A stretch of DNA of 64,000 nt from Mermis nigrescens (taxonomy: Eukaryota; Nematoda; Enoplea; Mermithida; Mermithidae), in assembly GCA_036768485.1 (NCBI GenBank), contig JAVLUZ010000261.1, forward strand, positions 62,001-126,000, written 5' to 3'. Made by a program: the position numbers and the translations under genes. The notes below the pieces were generated by a model that saw only the letters and a list, made by a program, of their open reading frames with translations, had not been told where the DNA came from and made no database searches. How positions within the stretch are numbered: position 1 is the stretch's first letter; each line of letters opens with the position of its first letter. Positions 45,801-56,763 of the stretch are shown here, piece after piece.

Positions 45801-48800
45801 ACCAGGTTCAACCGGGTATCAGCCGGAGCAGGTTCGGTACCAGCCGGAGGGTCCACCATCTAAAAGTCAATTAGTGGGATTCAAAAATCGGTTGATGGGG
45901 TCCTAATTCGGTTACTGGACTGCAAAAACCGGTTGCTGGGGTCTAAAAATTGATTGCTGGTGTCCAAAAATCTGTTGCTGGGGACAACCAATTCTTGGAA
46001 TCTAGCAACTGATTTTAAGACACCAGCAACCGATTTTAGACCCCGCCAAACAAACGTGTGTGTGGGAAGGGGTTTGGGGTACGCACCCCCAGAAGGTTTG
46101 GATTCCCCCAGAAACCAAAACAACCCCCCCCTCCCCAGAATTCAATTTTTTTGTTTTTTTTCGCAATTTTTTGATGCTAATGGATAGTGCTCGATGGGAA
46201 ACGTTGAAAAATGGTGTTTTTCGCCATACCACCATTTTTATGACCATTTTTGACCTTTAAAATATCTTGCACACACTCAACCCGCTCCTCTCCCAGAATT
46301 TTGTTGCTGCCCACTTATGCCAGCAACCGATTTTTGGACCCCAGCAACCGATCTAGGACCTCAGCAACCCATTTTTAGAACCTACCAACTGATTTAGGAC
46401 CCCATCTACCGATGTTTTGAGCCCACTAACTGGTTTTGAGACCCCAGCAACCGATTTTTGAACCCCGTTAACTGAGTTTTGGAGCTCAACTGATTTAGGA
46501 CCCCAGCAATCGATTTTTAGACCATAGCAACCGGTTTTTGGAGCCACGAACTGATTTCAAGACCCCAGCAACCGATTTTTGGACACCACCAACTGATTTT
46601 TTGACCCCAGCAATCGATTTTTAGACCTCAGCAACCGTTTTTTAGACCTCAGCAACCGTTTTTTTAGACCTCAGCAACCGATTTTTTGAGCCCACCAGTT
46701 AGTTTTCAGACCCCACCAACCGATTTTCGGACCCCACTAACTGATTTTTTGGAGCCCATCAACTGATTTAGGACCCCAGCAACCGATTTTCGTAGCCAAG
46801 AACTGATTTTAAAAAACCAGCAACCGATTTTCGGATCCTACTATCTGATTTTTTGACCCTAGCAATCGATTTTTAAACCTCAGCAACCAATTTTTTGAGT
46901 CCAACCACCGATTTTTGGAGCTCAGCAAACATTTTTCAGATCCCAACAACACCGGCAACCAAATCGGTTACTGGGCTCTGAAAATCGGTATGTAAGTAAT
47001 GCATAATTCAGAGATTATATGTACCTAATGCCTAATTTAGAGAAAATAATAATTCGTCAGATCAAAATAAAACACATGATGTATTTTTGTGATCTTCTAC
47101 ACATCGATGTATTGAGAATACATACTTGTCTGTCCACCTGCTTTATGTGTAAATAAACGCTAGTCTTTTATACATACATTACTTGTTATTGATGTTTGTG
47201 AAATTTTGAAATTTTCCGGCGCTTCGCGCCGAATTGATTTAATTTTATTACTTGTTACAGATGCTGAAGCCGCGCCGAATTCGGACAATTTTTAATGATG
47301 CAAAATTGCGTTTCGAAAAGGTGAAATCATAAAATTTTCCGGCGCCTCGCGCCGAATTGATTTAATTTTATTATTTGTTATTGATGCTTAAGCCGAGCCG
47401 AATTCGGACAATTTTTGTATTGCAAAATTGCGTTTCACAAAGCTTAAATTTCAAAATTTTCCGGCGCGTCGCGCCGGAATTTGGACAATTTTTATAATGC
47501 GAAATTGCGTTTCAAACAGGTAAAATGTCTAAATTTTCCGGCGCTTAGCGCCGAATTGATTTAACTTTATTATTTGTTATTGATGTTTAGGTTGCGCTGA
47601 ATTTTGACGAATTTCGTGCATTTCGAGCAGGATTTGTATTTGAAATGAGTTTTTATTTTATTTTTTATTTCTATTTTTTCTCAGTAAGTTTTATTTTTAC
47701 ACAATAAATTGCATAAAAATAAGCATATTAAAGGCGGTGAATATCTCTTCAAGATAAACGTCAATGATAATTAGTTTTTAAACAGAATTTCTATGCAAAT
47801 TATCGATTGCACTATTTTTTACATCATACTAATTTTGACACCATTTTTAATTAAAAAATTATGTCGCGAGAAATAGTGCGACTTCGCGTGAAATTGTGAA
47901 TGGGCTTTGCGTGGAAACCAGACTACCATGTTAAAAATTCGATGCATAAATGTTTACACGCAGGAGTTATGTAGCAACCACTTTTCTGACTTAGGCAACC
48001 AACCAAAAAATTGGGCTCCGGTACCAGCCGAGACTTTAAAGGCTTGCCCAGCTATGTAATCGATGAAAATAATTTTGCTATCTACTATCCGCGTAGAATC
48101 TCTAAAAAACTTAAAAACTGCGAATTAACTCAGCAAAAGATTAAATTCAACTGGTGCAAAACGGAAAATTATACAATATCATTATCCTATAAACGACAGT
48201 GCTTCAGAATCGGCTGGACCCCACAGTGCTTATTCAAAAAAATGTGCACCTCTCATTTTTTTGATAGCCTGATCTTAAACCTCCAAAAATGAAACTCTGC
48301 TATTACATACAAATGCACATTCTTAGCCTACCTCTGTAAAAGTACGGACGCGTTTTTGACAATAAAAAAGTAGAGGTCTACACCAGTGTTTTTTTGTATT
48401 CGGCAAAGATTTTTCCCGATGTACAAAGACTTTTGGGGACCGTCTTTGTACATGTACAAAGATTTTTAGGAAGACTAAAACTGCAAAAAAGGTTTGAAAT
48501 TCGCAAAAATTTTTCAGCGCTTCGCGCCGAAATAAGTAATTGTGTGTTCTATATATCTTTATAATGTCAGAAATTGCATTTGGAAAGGAGAAATGTCAAA
48601 TTTTTCGGCGCTTCGCGTCGTTTTGAGACGATTATTAGTGATTTTACCATCAGAAACTCAGAAATTAGTTAAAATACACTACCAAAGGTCGAACAACTCT
48701 GTTTTTGCCACACTAAAATCGCTACTGTACCACATTATAGTACCCAAAAATTTGTGTGTACAAAATGTACAAAGACTTTTAGGGATCGTCTTTGTACATA

Positions 48801-49477
48801 TGTACATGTACAAACGGACCTTGTACAAAAACACTGGTTTATACTGACACAAGCAACGAGTGGATCGGGAATCCCCCATCAACAATCGGCCCTCTTCCCA
48901 TTCCCCGAATGCTAGATTTCCCCTTTTCGGCAAAAATTGTATTTCTAAACAATTTTCAGATACTTTTTGCCATTTTCGGCCAAAAATAGATGGTCGTTTA
49001 CCCTCCCTTAAGAAAGCCGACTATCCCCTACCGAAATTTTGAGCCGTTAAATATATATACGTACATTAATACATAACTAGTAAGATTATTGAAATTAGAT
49101 ATCTGTAGCAAAAAATATATTTTTAAAATCAAATTCATTAAAATTAAGCTAAATTGAAATTACTTTGCATAAATAATAAATTCATCATACTTTCACTTAA
49201 CAACACGCTTTATTGCCTACCCGATCACGAATTTTGTCAGTTCGTCTCTCGTAGCGTCCAGCTGATCGAAATTCCTGGCAATTATGGTCACATGAGCGCC
49301 CCGTTTAACGCACTCTCTGGCCAAAGCCCGCCCGATGCCTTTCGAACCGCCGGTTATTAAAATGTGTTTATTGTGCAAATTTTTGAATGGTATTGGCTTC
49401 TTGCCAAAAGCCAAGTTCATGAATAGTAGGAGTATTGCCAGAGGCATAAATATAAATGCGGCAAACAGCCAAATCAT
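33774..49477 (-). CDS. KDSR: 3-ketodihydrosphingosine reductase, multi-exon gene
   Basis: Joined exons 49477-49221, 44674-44415, 42355-42209, 39856-39703 and 33963-33774 give 1,008 nt, 335 residues; human KDSR has 332. All borders are GT-AG and phases match (2, 1, 1, 2). KDSR is known to reduce 3-ketodihydrosphingosine to dihydrosphingosine with NADPH at the ER membrane, the second step of sphingolipid synthesis. Visible features are an N-terminal membrane segment (residues 1-24), the cofactor motif TGGSKGIG (42-49), NNAG (123-126), and catalytic N148, S181, Y194 and K198 (YSASK). The HPPNTDTEG block follows at the exon 3/4 junction. The C-terminal hydrophobic stretch [17 protein letters not shown] is as in the family. 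The start was chosen because it gives the standard short membrane anchor; an in-frame ATG 54 nt upstream would add 18 polar residues. Confidence 0.97.
34197..34436 (+). mobile_element. Family A MITE, 240 bp
   Basis: Starts CACACATGGGCGTGGGG, ends GCTGCCCACCTATG; flanks GTTCGGGC and GTTCAGGC match at 7 of 8. Confidence 0.9.
34495..34694. mobile_element. CAGTGGCGGATC-family hAT MITE, 200 bp
   Basis: Starts CAGTGGCGGATCCAGG and ends TAAATCCGCCCCTG; perfect duplication CATACACA at 34487-34494 and 34695-34702. It is the shortest copy, so it marks the minimal ends. Confidence 0.94.
35236..35416 (-). mobile_element. Family A MITE, internally shortened (181 bp)
   Basis: Starts CATAGGTTGGCAGCACC, ends CACGCCCATGTGTG; perfect duplication TTCGTAGG at 35228-35235 and 35417-35424. 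Confidence 0.92.
35674..35843 (-). mobile_element. CAGGCACGTAGCT-family hAT MITE, 170 bp
   Basis: Starts CAGGCACGTAGCTCTGGGG, ends GGCCAGCTACGTGCCTG; perfect duplication AACATCCC at 35666-35673 and 35844-35851. Confidence 0.94.
36240..36610. repeat. Degenerate TATAGCCTTTTTGG repeat array
   Basis: About eight irregular units of CTATATAGCCTTTTTGGACTC with AGAAA spacers, some inverted. An inverted relative is at 43545-43800, and the flank GCTCAGGGGGAGTAATA is shared. Confidence 0.75.
37300..37545 (+). mobile_element. Family A MITE, degenerate
   Basis: Has GTGGATGTGGGGG, the C-rich block, GCTCGATGAGAAACGTTG and GGTGCTGCC, but the outer ends are eroded and no target duplication is seen. Confidence 0.65.
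38395..39195. mobile_element. Long-TIR element (about 95-bp inverted ends), 801 bp
   Basis: The first ~95 bp (CAATGCTCGCCATGGAAATT onward) is repeated inverted at 39107-39195 (complement CAGTGCTCGCCATGAAAG) with about 10 mismatches. TA precedes the left end and TT follows the right, so a TA duplication is likely but decayed. An inner inverted repeat is nested at 38513-38731. No protein frame. Confidence 0.8.
38513..38731. mobile_element. Inner inverted-repeat element inside 38395-39195
   Basis: Left TGCTCTAACATGCCGTTAAT.. pairs with right ..GAGGGCATGTTAGAG; arms reach to GCTATTAATAGC, about 60 bp. The loop is GCGCGC-rich (38575-38650). Ends and target duplication are not resolved. Confidence 0.6.
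39229..39465 (+). mobile_element. Family A MITE, 237 bp
   Basis: Starts CATACCTGGGCGTGAGG, ends GCTGCCCATCTATG; flanks GTCGAGAG and GTCGAGAA match at 7 of 8. It ends 237 bp from KDSR exon 4. Confidence 0.9.
39703..39856 (-). CDS. KDSR: KDSR exon 4
   Basis: Acceptor TTGGTTTCAG, donor TGCAG-GTGGAC, phase 2. Encodes [13 protein letters not shown], then [20 protein letters not shown], matching the family substrate loop and helices. Confidence 0.94.
40465..40737 (-). mobile_element. Family A MITE, 273 bp, reference copy
   Basis: Starts CATACGTGGGCATCC, ends CACGCCCAGGTGTG; perfect duplication TTTCAAAC at 40457-40464 and 40738-40745. This copy best defines the family ends. Confidence 0.94.
41186..41335 (-). 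repeat. Family B-like repeat
   Basis: CATATATGGGCAGCAAGAAA, then TAGGGTCTACAGTAATCTGC and a C-rich end; related to 30365-30480 and 37000-37200. Confidence 0.55.
41901..42171 (-). mobile_element. Family A MITE, 271 bp
   Basis: Starts CATACGTGGGCAGCGACC, ends CACGCCCACGTGTG; flanks CCGCCTAC and CCCCCTAC match at 7 of 8. Confidence 0.9.
42209..42355 (-). CDS. KDSR: KDSR exon 3 (catalytic YxxxK)
   Basis: Acceptor GCTTTTTCAAG, donor ATTG-GTAAAT. Encodes [14 protein letters not shown] and [17 protein letters not shown]: Ser181, Tyr194 and Lys198 of the SDR active site are present. Confidence 0.96.
42763..42906. repeat. AAT trinucleotide microsatellite
   Basis: About 140 bp of (AAT)n with a few interruptions in KDSR intron 2. 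Confidence 0.95.
43290..43526 (+). mobile_element. Family A MITE, 237 bp
   Basis: Starts CACACGTGGGCGTGAAGG, ends GCCGCCCACCTATG; flanks GTGAGGCA and CTGAGGCA match at 7 of 8. Confidence 0.9.
43545..43800. repeat. TATAGCC repeat array, inverted relative of 36240-36610
   Basis: Starts with the complement of the 36600 flank (ACTCCCCCTGAGCTCTGAAG) and continues with TATATAGCCTTTTTGGACTC units. Confidence 0.7.
44205..44383 (-). mobile_element. CAGGCACGTAGCT-family hAT MITE, 179 bp
   Basis: Starts CAGGCACGTATCTCTGGGG; right end GGCCAGCTACGTGCCAG (one base off). Flanks ACGATCAG and ACGCTCAG match at 7 of 8. It lies 31 bp from KDSR exon 2. Confidence 0.88.
44415..44674 (-). CDS. KDSR: KDSR exon 2 (residues 86-173)
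   Basis: Acceptor TTTTTCCTAG, donor GTG-GTACAT, phase 1 at the 3' side. Contains [11 protein letters not shown], the structural Asn in NYVSAAHV, and a surface helix. Confidence 0.93.
45292..45621. mobile_element. CAGGGCCGTATTT MITE, CAGGCCC-related
   Basis: Left CAGGGCCGTATTTACGAAG, right CTCGATACGGGCCTG. TCTCCC occurs on both flanks but not in exact register. Contains hairpin GGCGC-TTA-GCGCC (45382-45394). Related blocks are at 50670-50980 and 60540-60923. Confidence 0.6.
45880..46985. repeat. CAACCGATTTTTGGACCCCAG satellite array with an orientation flip
   Basis: About 30 degenerate 20-30 bp units. From 45890 to about 45985 units read GGTTGCTGGGGTC, and from about 45990 on they read as the complement CAGCAACCGATTTT. 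A family A element interrupts the array at about 46050-46319. Confidence 0.88.
46050..46319 (+). mobile_element. Family A MITE inside the satellite array
   Basis: Core GCTCGATGGGAAACGTTG and the end TTGCTGCCCACTTATG are present; the left end is eroded, so the target duplication is not seen. Confidence 0.75.
47160..47640. repeat. Tandem array, about 120-bp unit carrying the GCGC hairpin
   Basis: Four units, each starting TTTTCCGGCGC-NNN-GCGCC then GAATTGATTTAATTTTATTA.. and AATTCGGACAATTTTT. Hairpins are at 47218, 47341, 47463 and 47540; spacing is 123, 122 and 77 bp, the third unit being shortened. A single related unit is at about 63825-63960. Confidence 0.88.
48384..48836. mobile_element. 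CAGTGTTTTTTTG-family hAT-like MITE, 453 bp
   Basis: Left CAGTGTTTTTTTGTATTCGG, right TTGTACAAAAACACTG; flanks GTCTACAC and GTTTATAC match at 6 of 8. CTTTGTACA blocks near both ends are inverted; two GCGC hairpins are inside (about 48519 and 48607). Confidence 0.82.
49221..49477 (-). CDS. KDSR: KDSR exon 1 (residues 1-86)
   Basis: Encodes the anchor [19 protein letters not shown], then the Rossmann start [15 protein letters not shown] and a TIIARN strand. Donor GG-GTAGGC, phase 2. Confidence 0.94.
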
Positions 49478-51147
49478 GGTCCCTTTTCTTCGAAGATCTG
49501 TTGTTATGAATCGTAAATCCATATTGCGCACTCATAACACCCCATAAATAACTTAGATTTATAGCATCGTTTAAATGATACACCCATTACATGTCAGATG
49601 TAACGGAATGTGGTGGACGTCTATTCCCCAAAGTCACACAACTTTCACCCACCATTTTTTGGCAAAAACTTGCTTTTTAATTATTTCAATTTTGGATCTG
49701 AAAATGGCCAGCTAGCAGCTAGTCTTCCCAAAATTTAGAGCTATTGTGTCGTGAATTTGGCAGATTTATGTACTATTCACATGATTTTTATATAATTTTA
49801 TATAATTTATTTATACAATACAGATTTATATAATTTTTTATTTTTTTAATATTATCAATTATAAGTACAAATTTAACTTTAAATTTGTACTTATGTAACT
49901 ATTGCAACACTGATTAGAAAAAAACAGTTGCGCTAATCCCATTCACAACTTTTAAATTTATGATTTTAAATCATTATGCTCCAAAATTCGTCAAATTTAA
50001 GCACATCGCACTAAAGATTTTCGCTCAAGAAATTTTAAATAATTCTGCTCATTATTGAAAGAGAAATCTAAGAAAATATTAAATTTGGGCATTAAGAAAC
50101 ATGCACCGATGAAAATTAAGAACTTTAAATTTAAATTATATATAATATAAATTACCTTAAGAACATTAAATGCAATAGGCTGTCCAAAATGATTGCCGTA
50201 AATCGACAAAGCGGCCCAAACAATATGCAAATCCTAGAAGAGCAACTGGATTGTCTAATACACAAGGGTAATAATATCATATAAATTTCATATGAATACA
50301 TGCAATTTTTTCACATAATTGAGAAAAATCATGAAGCTTTTAAGTCGAATACATAGGAAAATCGGCTTTTTGACGCAAGAGCGCAGCACATTTCGGAGGG
50401 GCCACATCAGAGGGCGCACGCGTGATCCTATACCTATCCAAATTTAGGCTAACCGCCAATCTGAAATTTTCTTCATACGCCCCAAATACCGAAGAGTGGC
50501 ATTTTTTGCTAATTAAAAACTTTTTATCTCAAAAACAAATGCTTGATTAATTTTTTTATTTTGGAAAAATTAAGCTGAAAAATTATCGATTACAAGCAAA
50601 CTGAGTTTTTCGGCAATTGCGCATATATTACATTATATATGTCGGAAAAAAATTTGAAAGGTAAGATAATGCACGGAAAGGTGGAAAAATAGCATTCTTT
50701 GTCACAAAATCTTCGAATTTTCGGCGCATCGCGCCGGATGTGACGTATTTTCCATAATTTTAGCCCAAGCCGGTCCGAAAAATGACACTTTTATAGCCTT
50801 TTGAATAGAAAAACAAACTTTGAAAAAAAATCAGAATTTTATTATCTTAATGGGTAGAATGTCGAGCAACGTCCAAAAATGCGGTTTTTTGCGGGCTACC
50901 CCGACGAATTTTCCGAGATATAGACCAATTTATGTTGGGTCGCCCCCCCTCCTTTGACCGGATCCTGGATACGGGCCTGTATGTACATATGCAGACCGAT
51001 CCGATATTGATGCGAAACTTAATACATCATAAATGATTAATCATATGTCGATAATTTGACGAAACATTCATTTTATAAGATATTCAAAATAAAAATTCAT
51101 GAATCGATGAAGATGGATAAAAGCTGCCTGAACGTTAAGTACAAAGA
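49478..51147. other. Region upstream of KDSR
   Basis: Would hold the KDSR promoter and 5' UTR, but no core promoter element could be assigned with confidence. AT-rich tracts lie at 49790-50130, and 50670-50980 is a CAGGCCC-type repeat end (CTGGATACGGGCCTG) with hairpin GGCGC-ATC-GCGCC (50723-50735). Confidence 0.45.
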
Positions 51148-51155
51148 GGTGAGAG

Positions 51156-52042
<887 letters not shown>

Positions 52043-52457
52043 GGTGAGAGGGGTAACAACCACATATGTGAAGCATGGACATTCTGAGGGGCTTAAATTT
52101 TAAAGTGCCTTGTTTGGGTTAAGAAATGGTGGATACGCGTCAAAAACATCCTTTTTCGGCGTTTCTGACGATGTTCTATTCTAATGCATAAAAACAAAGA
52201 AATTTCAAAAAAATATAAAAAACCGTATAAATTGAACAAACTATAATCAACAAAAGAGTATACGACGCGAAAATTTGACACCTTTAAAGCAAATAGATAT
52301 CTAAACTACAAATTTTTTAAAATATTAAGGATAATGGCAATTCTAGGAAATAAAGGAGGTAAAAGAATTTCCGGGAGGGGCAAACACTTTTCTGAAAAGG
52401 GGGTGCAATGCAAACCCTCGCGAAACACCTTCCTCCCAGATCATATATGGTGTTAAC

Positions 52458-52996
52458 CAGGCCCGTATCCAGGATTTTATTTCGGGGGGAGGCGGAAATT
52501 TTAAGGTCAAATATCTCGAGAACCATAAGGACATAGGCAAAAATAAAGGCATTTTTCAGCATATCTCAACGAACTCTATGCAATGATTAAAAAAATTTCA
52601 GGAAAAATTAAAATTTTTCACTTTATACCTTACTCATATTGCACAACTCTATCGTTTAAACAATCTACACAACTGATTTCTCATCATTCAATCGACGAAT
52701 AATTCCTGACTTCTGTCTTTGTGATTAATCTTTGTCATTTACAAAGAAAAACATTACAGAAAATGAATAAATTTGACATATTCTACATGTCTAACTAAAA
52801 TTTGAGCGATTTTGGGCGGGCTAGAAGACAAAAACTATACATAAACGATAGATCCGGCGCGGAGCGCGAAAAATTTCGAGTTTACTAGCTCAAAAGTACG
52901 CTGAAAAGCTGTTTCTGTGGTGTTTTAGACCTACTTTTAGAATTTTTCATTTTCGGGGGGGGGGGCGGCGCCCGCCCCCTGCTGAATACGGCCCTG
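52458..52996. mobile_element. CAGGCCC-family hAT MITE, 539 bp
   Basis: Left CAGGCCCGTATCCAGGATTT, right GCTGAATACGGCCCTG; perfect duplication GTGTTAAC at 52450-52457 and 52997-53004. It defines the ends of the family that includes 26749-27332. Confidence 0.93.
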
Positions 52997-53004
52997 GTGT
53001 TAAC

Positions 53005-53956
53005 CCCTGGGTGGTGCGTTTCGTGCTCGCTGGCACATTTTAAGCATAATTTTCGAGGGAAAAAGCGGTAATGATGTCAACATTTTTCAGATAAATGAAA
53101 ATAAATAATTTAAATAAAATATGACGCTTTAAATAGTCTAAAATGTCCCACTTTCTCGGTCCTTATTTGACAAGCAAAAAAGGCGTTAAGAATTTGATTT
53201 GCTAGTCTCTAATTCTTGAATTCACCCCCATATTTACCGAACCCGACCTTCTGCATCTACCAGCTTGATACCCGTAAGGCAGGGTGGGGCTCTTGAATCG
53301 TTGATTAAAAAATTGCCACCGATTATGCCAACGAGAGACTGTCAGGCCGAAATTTCAGAGCAACGCATACCAATAGCGTAAGAACTCAACATTTAATGCA
53401 ATATTTAGCGCAGGAAAATGTGTAAAACATTTCATGTTTGTTAAAAAGACTAAAAAACTACTTTAGAATATTAAAATTCTTTCAACTATTATCAAAAGTT
53501 GTCGTACAGTAAACCATATTATTTTTTTATATTTTCAAAACTGTTTCCTTATCTCATAGAGGCCTGAGGCCTCTGATCAGTCATGTAGCAGTTTAAAATT
53601 TTGGGAGGTGTAGCCAGTCATTTATAGGGGACAGGGGGTAAATGACGTCAAATTTTTGGCCACAAATGACAAAAAGCATCCAAAATAGCTTAAAAAACGC
53701 AAGTTATTGCCAAAAATCGGCAAGAAGGGGGCTTAAAATAATCTTGGTCTTTGGGGATGGTGAGCAGAACAACTTTATGGCTCTGACTGAACGTCCAATG
53801 CGCATAATTTGATAATAATTATGCCTCGATCCTCCAACGCACGCAATTTGATGATAAAAATACTTAGCAAACTAAAGTGAGTTATCATGTAGCTCATAAC
53901 GCCCAGATAATTTCTTACTACAGAAAATTTAAAAAAATAAAGCAGCGAAGAATACG
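53005..53956. other. Spacer without recognisable gene
   Basis: AT-rich; a family C-like block (about 53610-53770, GTAAATGACGTCAAATTTTTGG) is the only repeat I can name. Confidence 0.45.
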
Positions 53957-53964
53957 AAGAAAGC

Positions 53965-54190
53965 CGCACCTGGGATGCACCCCCCCCCCGAGAAACCAAA
54001 ATACCCCCCAGCAGAATTCGATTTTTGAATTTTTTGTTTTTTCGCAATTTTTTGATGCCAATGGATAGCCAATGATCTTGATGAGAAACGTTGAAAAATG
54101 GTGTTTTTTCGCCATACCACCATTTTCGAGGCTATTTTTTACCTTTGAAAAATATTGCACCCCTCAGAATTTCGGTGCCGCCCACCTATA
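53965..54190 (+). mobile_element. Family A MITE, 226 bp
   Basis: Starts CGCACCTGGGATGC, ends GTGCCGCCCACCTATA; perfect duplication AAGAAAGC at 53957-53964 and 54191-54198. Confidence 0.9.
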
Positions 54191-54198
54191 AAGAAAGC

Positions 54199-54840
54199 CA
54201 GTCCAATACGTATATCATTATTGCCTGTACATATGACAGAAGTTAACATATGTACGAGTAACTCTTCCTACCTTTTTTCAACCCTTATCTCACCAGTACT
54301 CGTCGATTTATTGTACGCAATAATTTCGTGACACTTGGCAAGTCCGGACTTTAAATGTTAGAAATGTCAGATTGGCATAAACTTCATTAGTGAACACATT
54401 CACAAAAGCATCAATTAAGTCAAAAATGATGCGAAACATGGCTTTATCGATCTGGTAACAGACAAACGTGACATGGGCCGAGCCTGGATTTCCAGGAGCT
54501 CAAAAAATTTACATATGTCAAAAAAGTGACGAAAAAGTGATGGTATAAATGCTAAAATAGGGTAAAAACTACGTAGCTACGCAAATCCACAGTTCCTGGT
54601 AAATTTCAAGCGCTTTTGCAAAAATTAGAGATTTTCATCCATTATGGCCTTCATTTTTTCGTATTCCAGAAAATTTTCCATATTTCCATTTTGGGGCTAG
54701 ACAAAGCGCCCAGACCCTTGCACATGTCCGCTCGAGACCCACGCCCACGCGCGGTCCAAGTAAGACTTCCATCCATACTGGGAACCTAAAATCATGGTTG
54801 AACGATTCCCTGATTGCCGAACGATTGATCACTTTTTAGA
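54199..54840. other. Spacer without recognisable gene
   Basis: No domain-bearing frame. 54480-54780 resembles the repeat block at 30150-30360 (GCGCTTTTGCAAAAATTAGA etc.). Confidence 0.4.
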
Positions 54841-55060
54841 TAATGGGTTGTCACCCCCAGAAACCAAAATACCCCCTCCAATATTCAATTATTGAAAATT
54901 TTGTTATCGTTTTTCGCAATTTTAGATGCCAATGGATTGTTTTCGTTTTTCGCAAGTTGTTTGATGCCATTTCGTCATACCACCATTTTTAAGGCCATTT
55001 TTTGACCTTTGAAAAAATCTTGCACTCCCCCAGAACTTTGGTGCCGCCCACCTATGGTCG
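54841..55060 (+). mobile_element. Family A MITE, degenerate
   Basis: CACCCCCAGAAACC start region, a duplicated TTTTTCGCAATTTTAGATGCC block, and the end GGTGCCGCCCACCTATG. It lacks the GATGAGAAACGT core. Confidence 0.65.
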
Positions 55061-55345
55061 TCACAAACGATACCTGATTGATTACCTGCGTGCCCGCATA
55101 CATGCACATAGGGGAGGGTGAGCTGGGTATCCACACTGAAGGGTCAGATATGCAGGTAGCGTCCAGCGATTGAGTAGACAGAACATTTTTTGCTTCATTT
55201 TCGAGGACAAAAGCAGTAATAATGTCAAAATTTTTCCGGACTCAAAAAGCACCCAAAATTGTGTCAAAATGGTCTAGAGAATTAAAATCTATTCGCCAAA
55301 TTGATCAATTTCAATGTTATAGTGTTAAAAGCGATATAACAACAC

Positions 55346-55621
55346 GATGGGCGTGGGGGTTGGGGGTATGCTCGAACGCCCAGAAGGCCGGATACCCCCA
55401 CACTCCAGAAAGCCGAATACCCTCTCAGAAACCAAGATACCCCAGAATTCAATTTCCGAAAATTTTTTTGTTTTTTATCCGCAATTTTTTGATGCCAATG
55501 GATAGTGATAGATGAGAAACGTTGAAAAACGGTGTCTTTTTCGCCATACCACCATTTTTAAGACCATTTTTCTTACCTTTGAATCTTGCTTCCCTTCAGA
55601 ATTTTGGTGCTGCTCGCCTAT
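55346..55621 (+). mobile_element. Family A MITE
   Basis: GATGGGCGTGGGGGTTGGGGG start, AGATGAGAAACGTTG core, end GGTGCTGCTCGCCTATG. Target duplication unclear. Confidence 0.7.
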
Positions 55622-56761
55622 GGACATAATGCAGTCAAAATGGACTAAAAGTGCTTAAAAGGACGTTATTACCATGCAAAGCTTTCATGTATGTTGTATA
55701 TAGGCTACTTTGACTATTTTCCTCATTTGACTAGCAGAAGAAGACTTGATCACTAAATTTACTGGTCCGAATTTCTAAAAATTTAACCCCTCCTACCGAC
55801 CCAGACCTAAGCACCTATGCCGTGCCTGCCCAGTCTCCAAGATAATTAACTGTTTCTTTTCCTCATCAATTAATTTCATGACTGGCTGTTTTAATTAGTT
55901 ACAGGCTATTTTATGTACTAGAAAAAGATTTTGAGGTCTTATAGAGTTAAAGAGCGATCCTTGTACAACGTAAAATACACAGACGTTATTTGGGGCAAAA
56001 AATTAGTTATTAAAATTATACTTTTCTGGCATTTTTCGGCAAAATTTGAAAACCTTCCAGCATATCATTATTGCTACCTAATTTAGTCCAAAGCGTAGTT
56101 TAAATATTCCACAATCAATCTTTCTACAACCTAAAAGATAGATTAGAGATAGACTAGATTATATAGATTAGACTAGATTATATTAGATTAGATGAGATTA
56201 GATTAAACTAGACACATCAATATTTAGTGCCAATAAATGAATTAAATAGGTACGTATATTAAAAAATACGTTTATTACTCAGAACACATGAATAATTTTA
56301 ATGCGTACGTGTATGCTTACTTGTCCGAGCACTGTTTTCAGTGCCTGGTCTACAACAGTAGAGAAATTTGACACTGTTGATCCAGTAACCTTCTTCTCAA
56401 ACTTCCTAAATGAAAATAGGTAGGCATGAGTATTCTGTACCTACTTATAAATAAGAAATGCAATAAAATGGTAAATAGATACCACCTAATAAATAAAATG
56501 AAACAATAAAAGGTTATTCAAAATCAGCTAAGCCATCCTATTGAGTCCCACTTCCCTAATTTTCATTTAGCGTTTCCAAATTCTCAATAGAGTATTAAAT
56601 TTCGATCATTTAAAAATTTGTTATAAAGAAAAATTCAAAGAATTGAACCGAAAAATTTTAAAGAAAAAAATCAAAAAGTTCGCTTTCGCCTTACGAATGG
56701 TAGGACAATCCATAAACGACTCAAACGTCGACCATAAATTCCATGTGGAAACAAGCGATTT
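55622..56761. other. Spacer without recognisable gene
   Basis: AT-rich, with a TTAGATTAGATTAGAC low-complexity tract at about 56140-56215. No gene was seen. Confidence 0.45.
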
Positions 56762-56763
56762 TA

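Larger units (their letters stand above)
44675..49220. other. KDSR intron 1 (4.5 kb)
   Basis: Contains a CAGGGCC-type MITE 45292-45621, the CAACCGATTTT array 45880-46985 with a family A copy, the hairpin-unit tandem 47160-47640, the MITE 48384-48836 and family C-like blocks (44725-44900, 48870-49035). No gene was seen. Confidence 0.75.

Noticed and set aside
46315..46985. CRISPR-like array of short repeats
   Set aside because: Repeats and spacers are both degenerate, unit length varies, orientation flips, and the genome is eukaryotic.
49478..49531. 18-residue N-terminal extension of KDSR
   Set aside because: It would place a charged segment before the membrane anchor, unlike the family.
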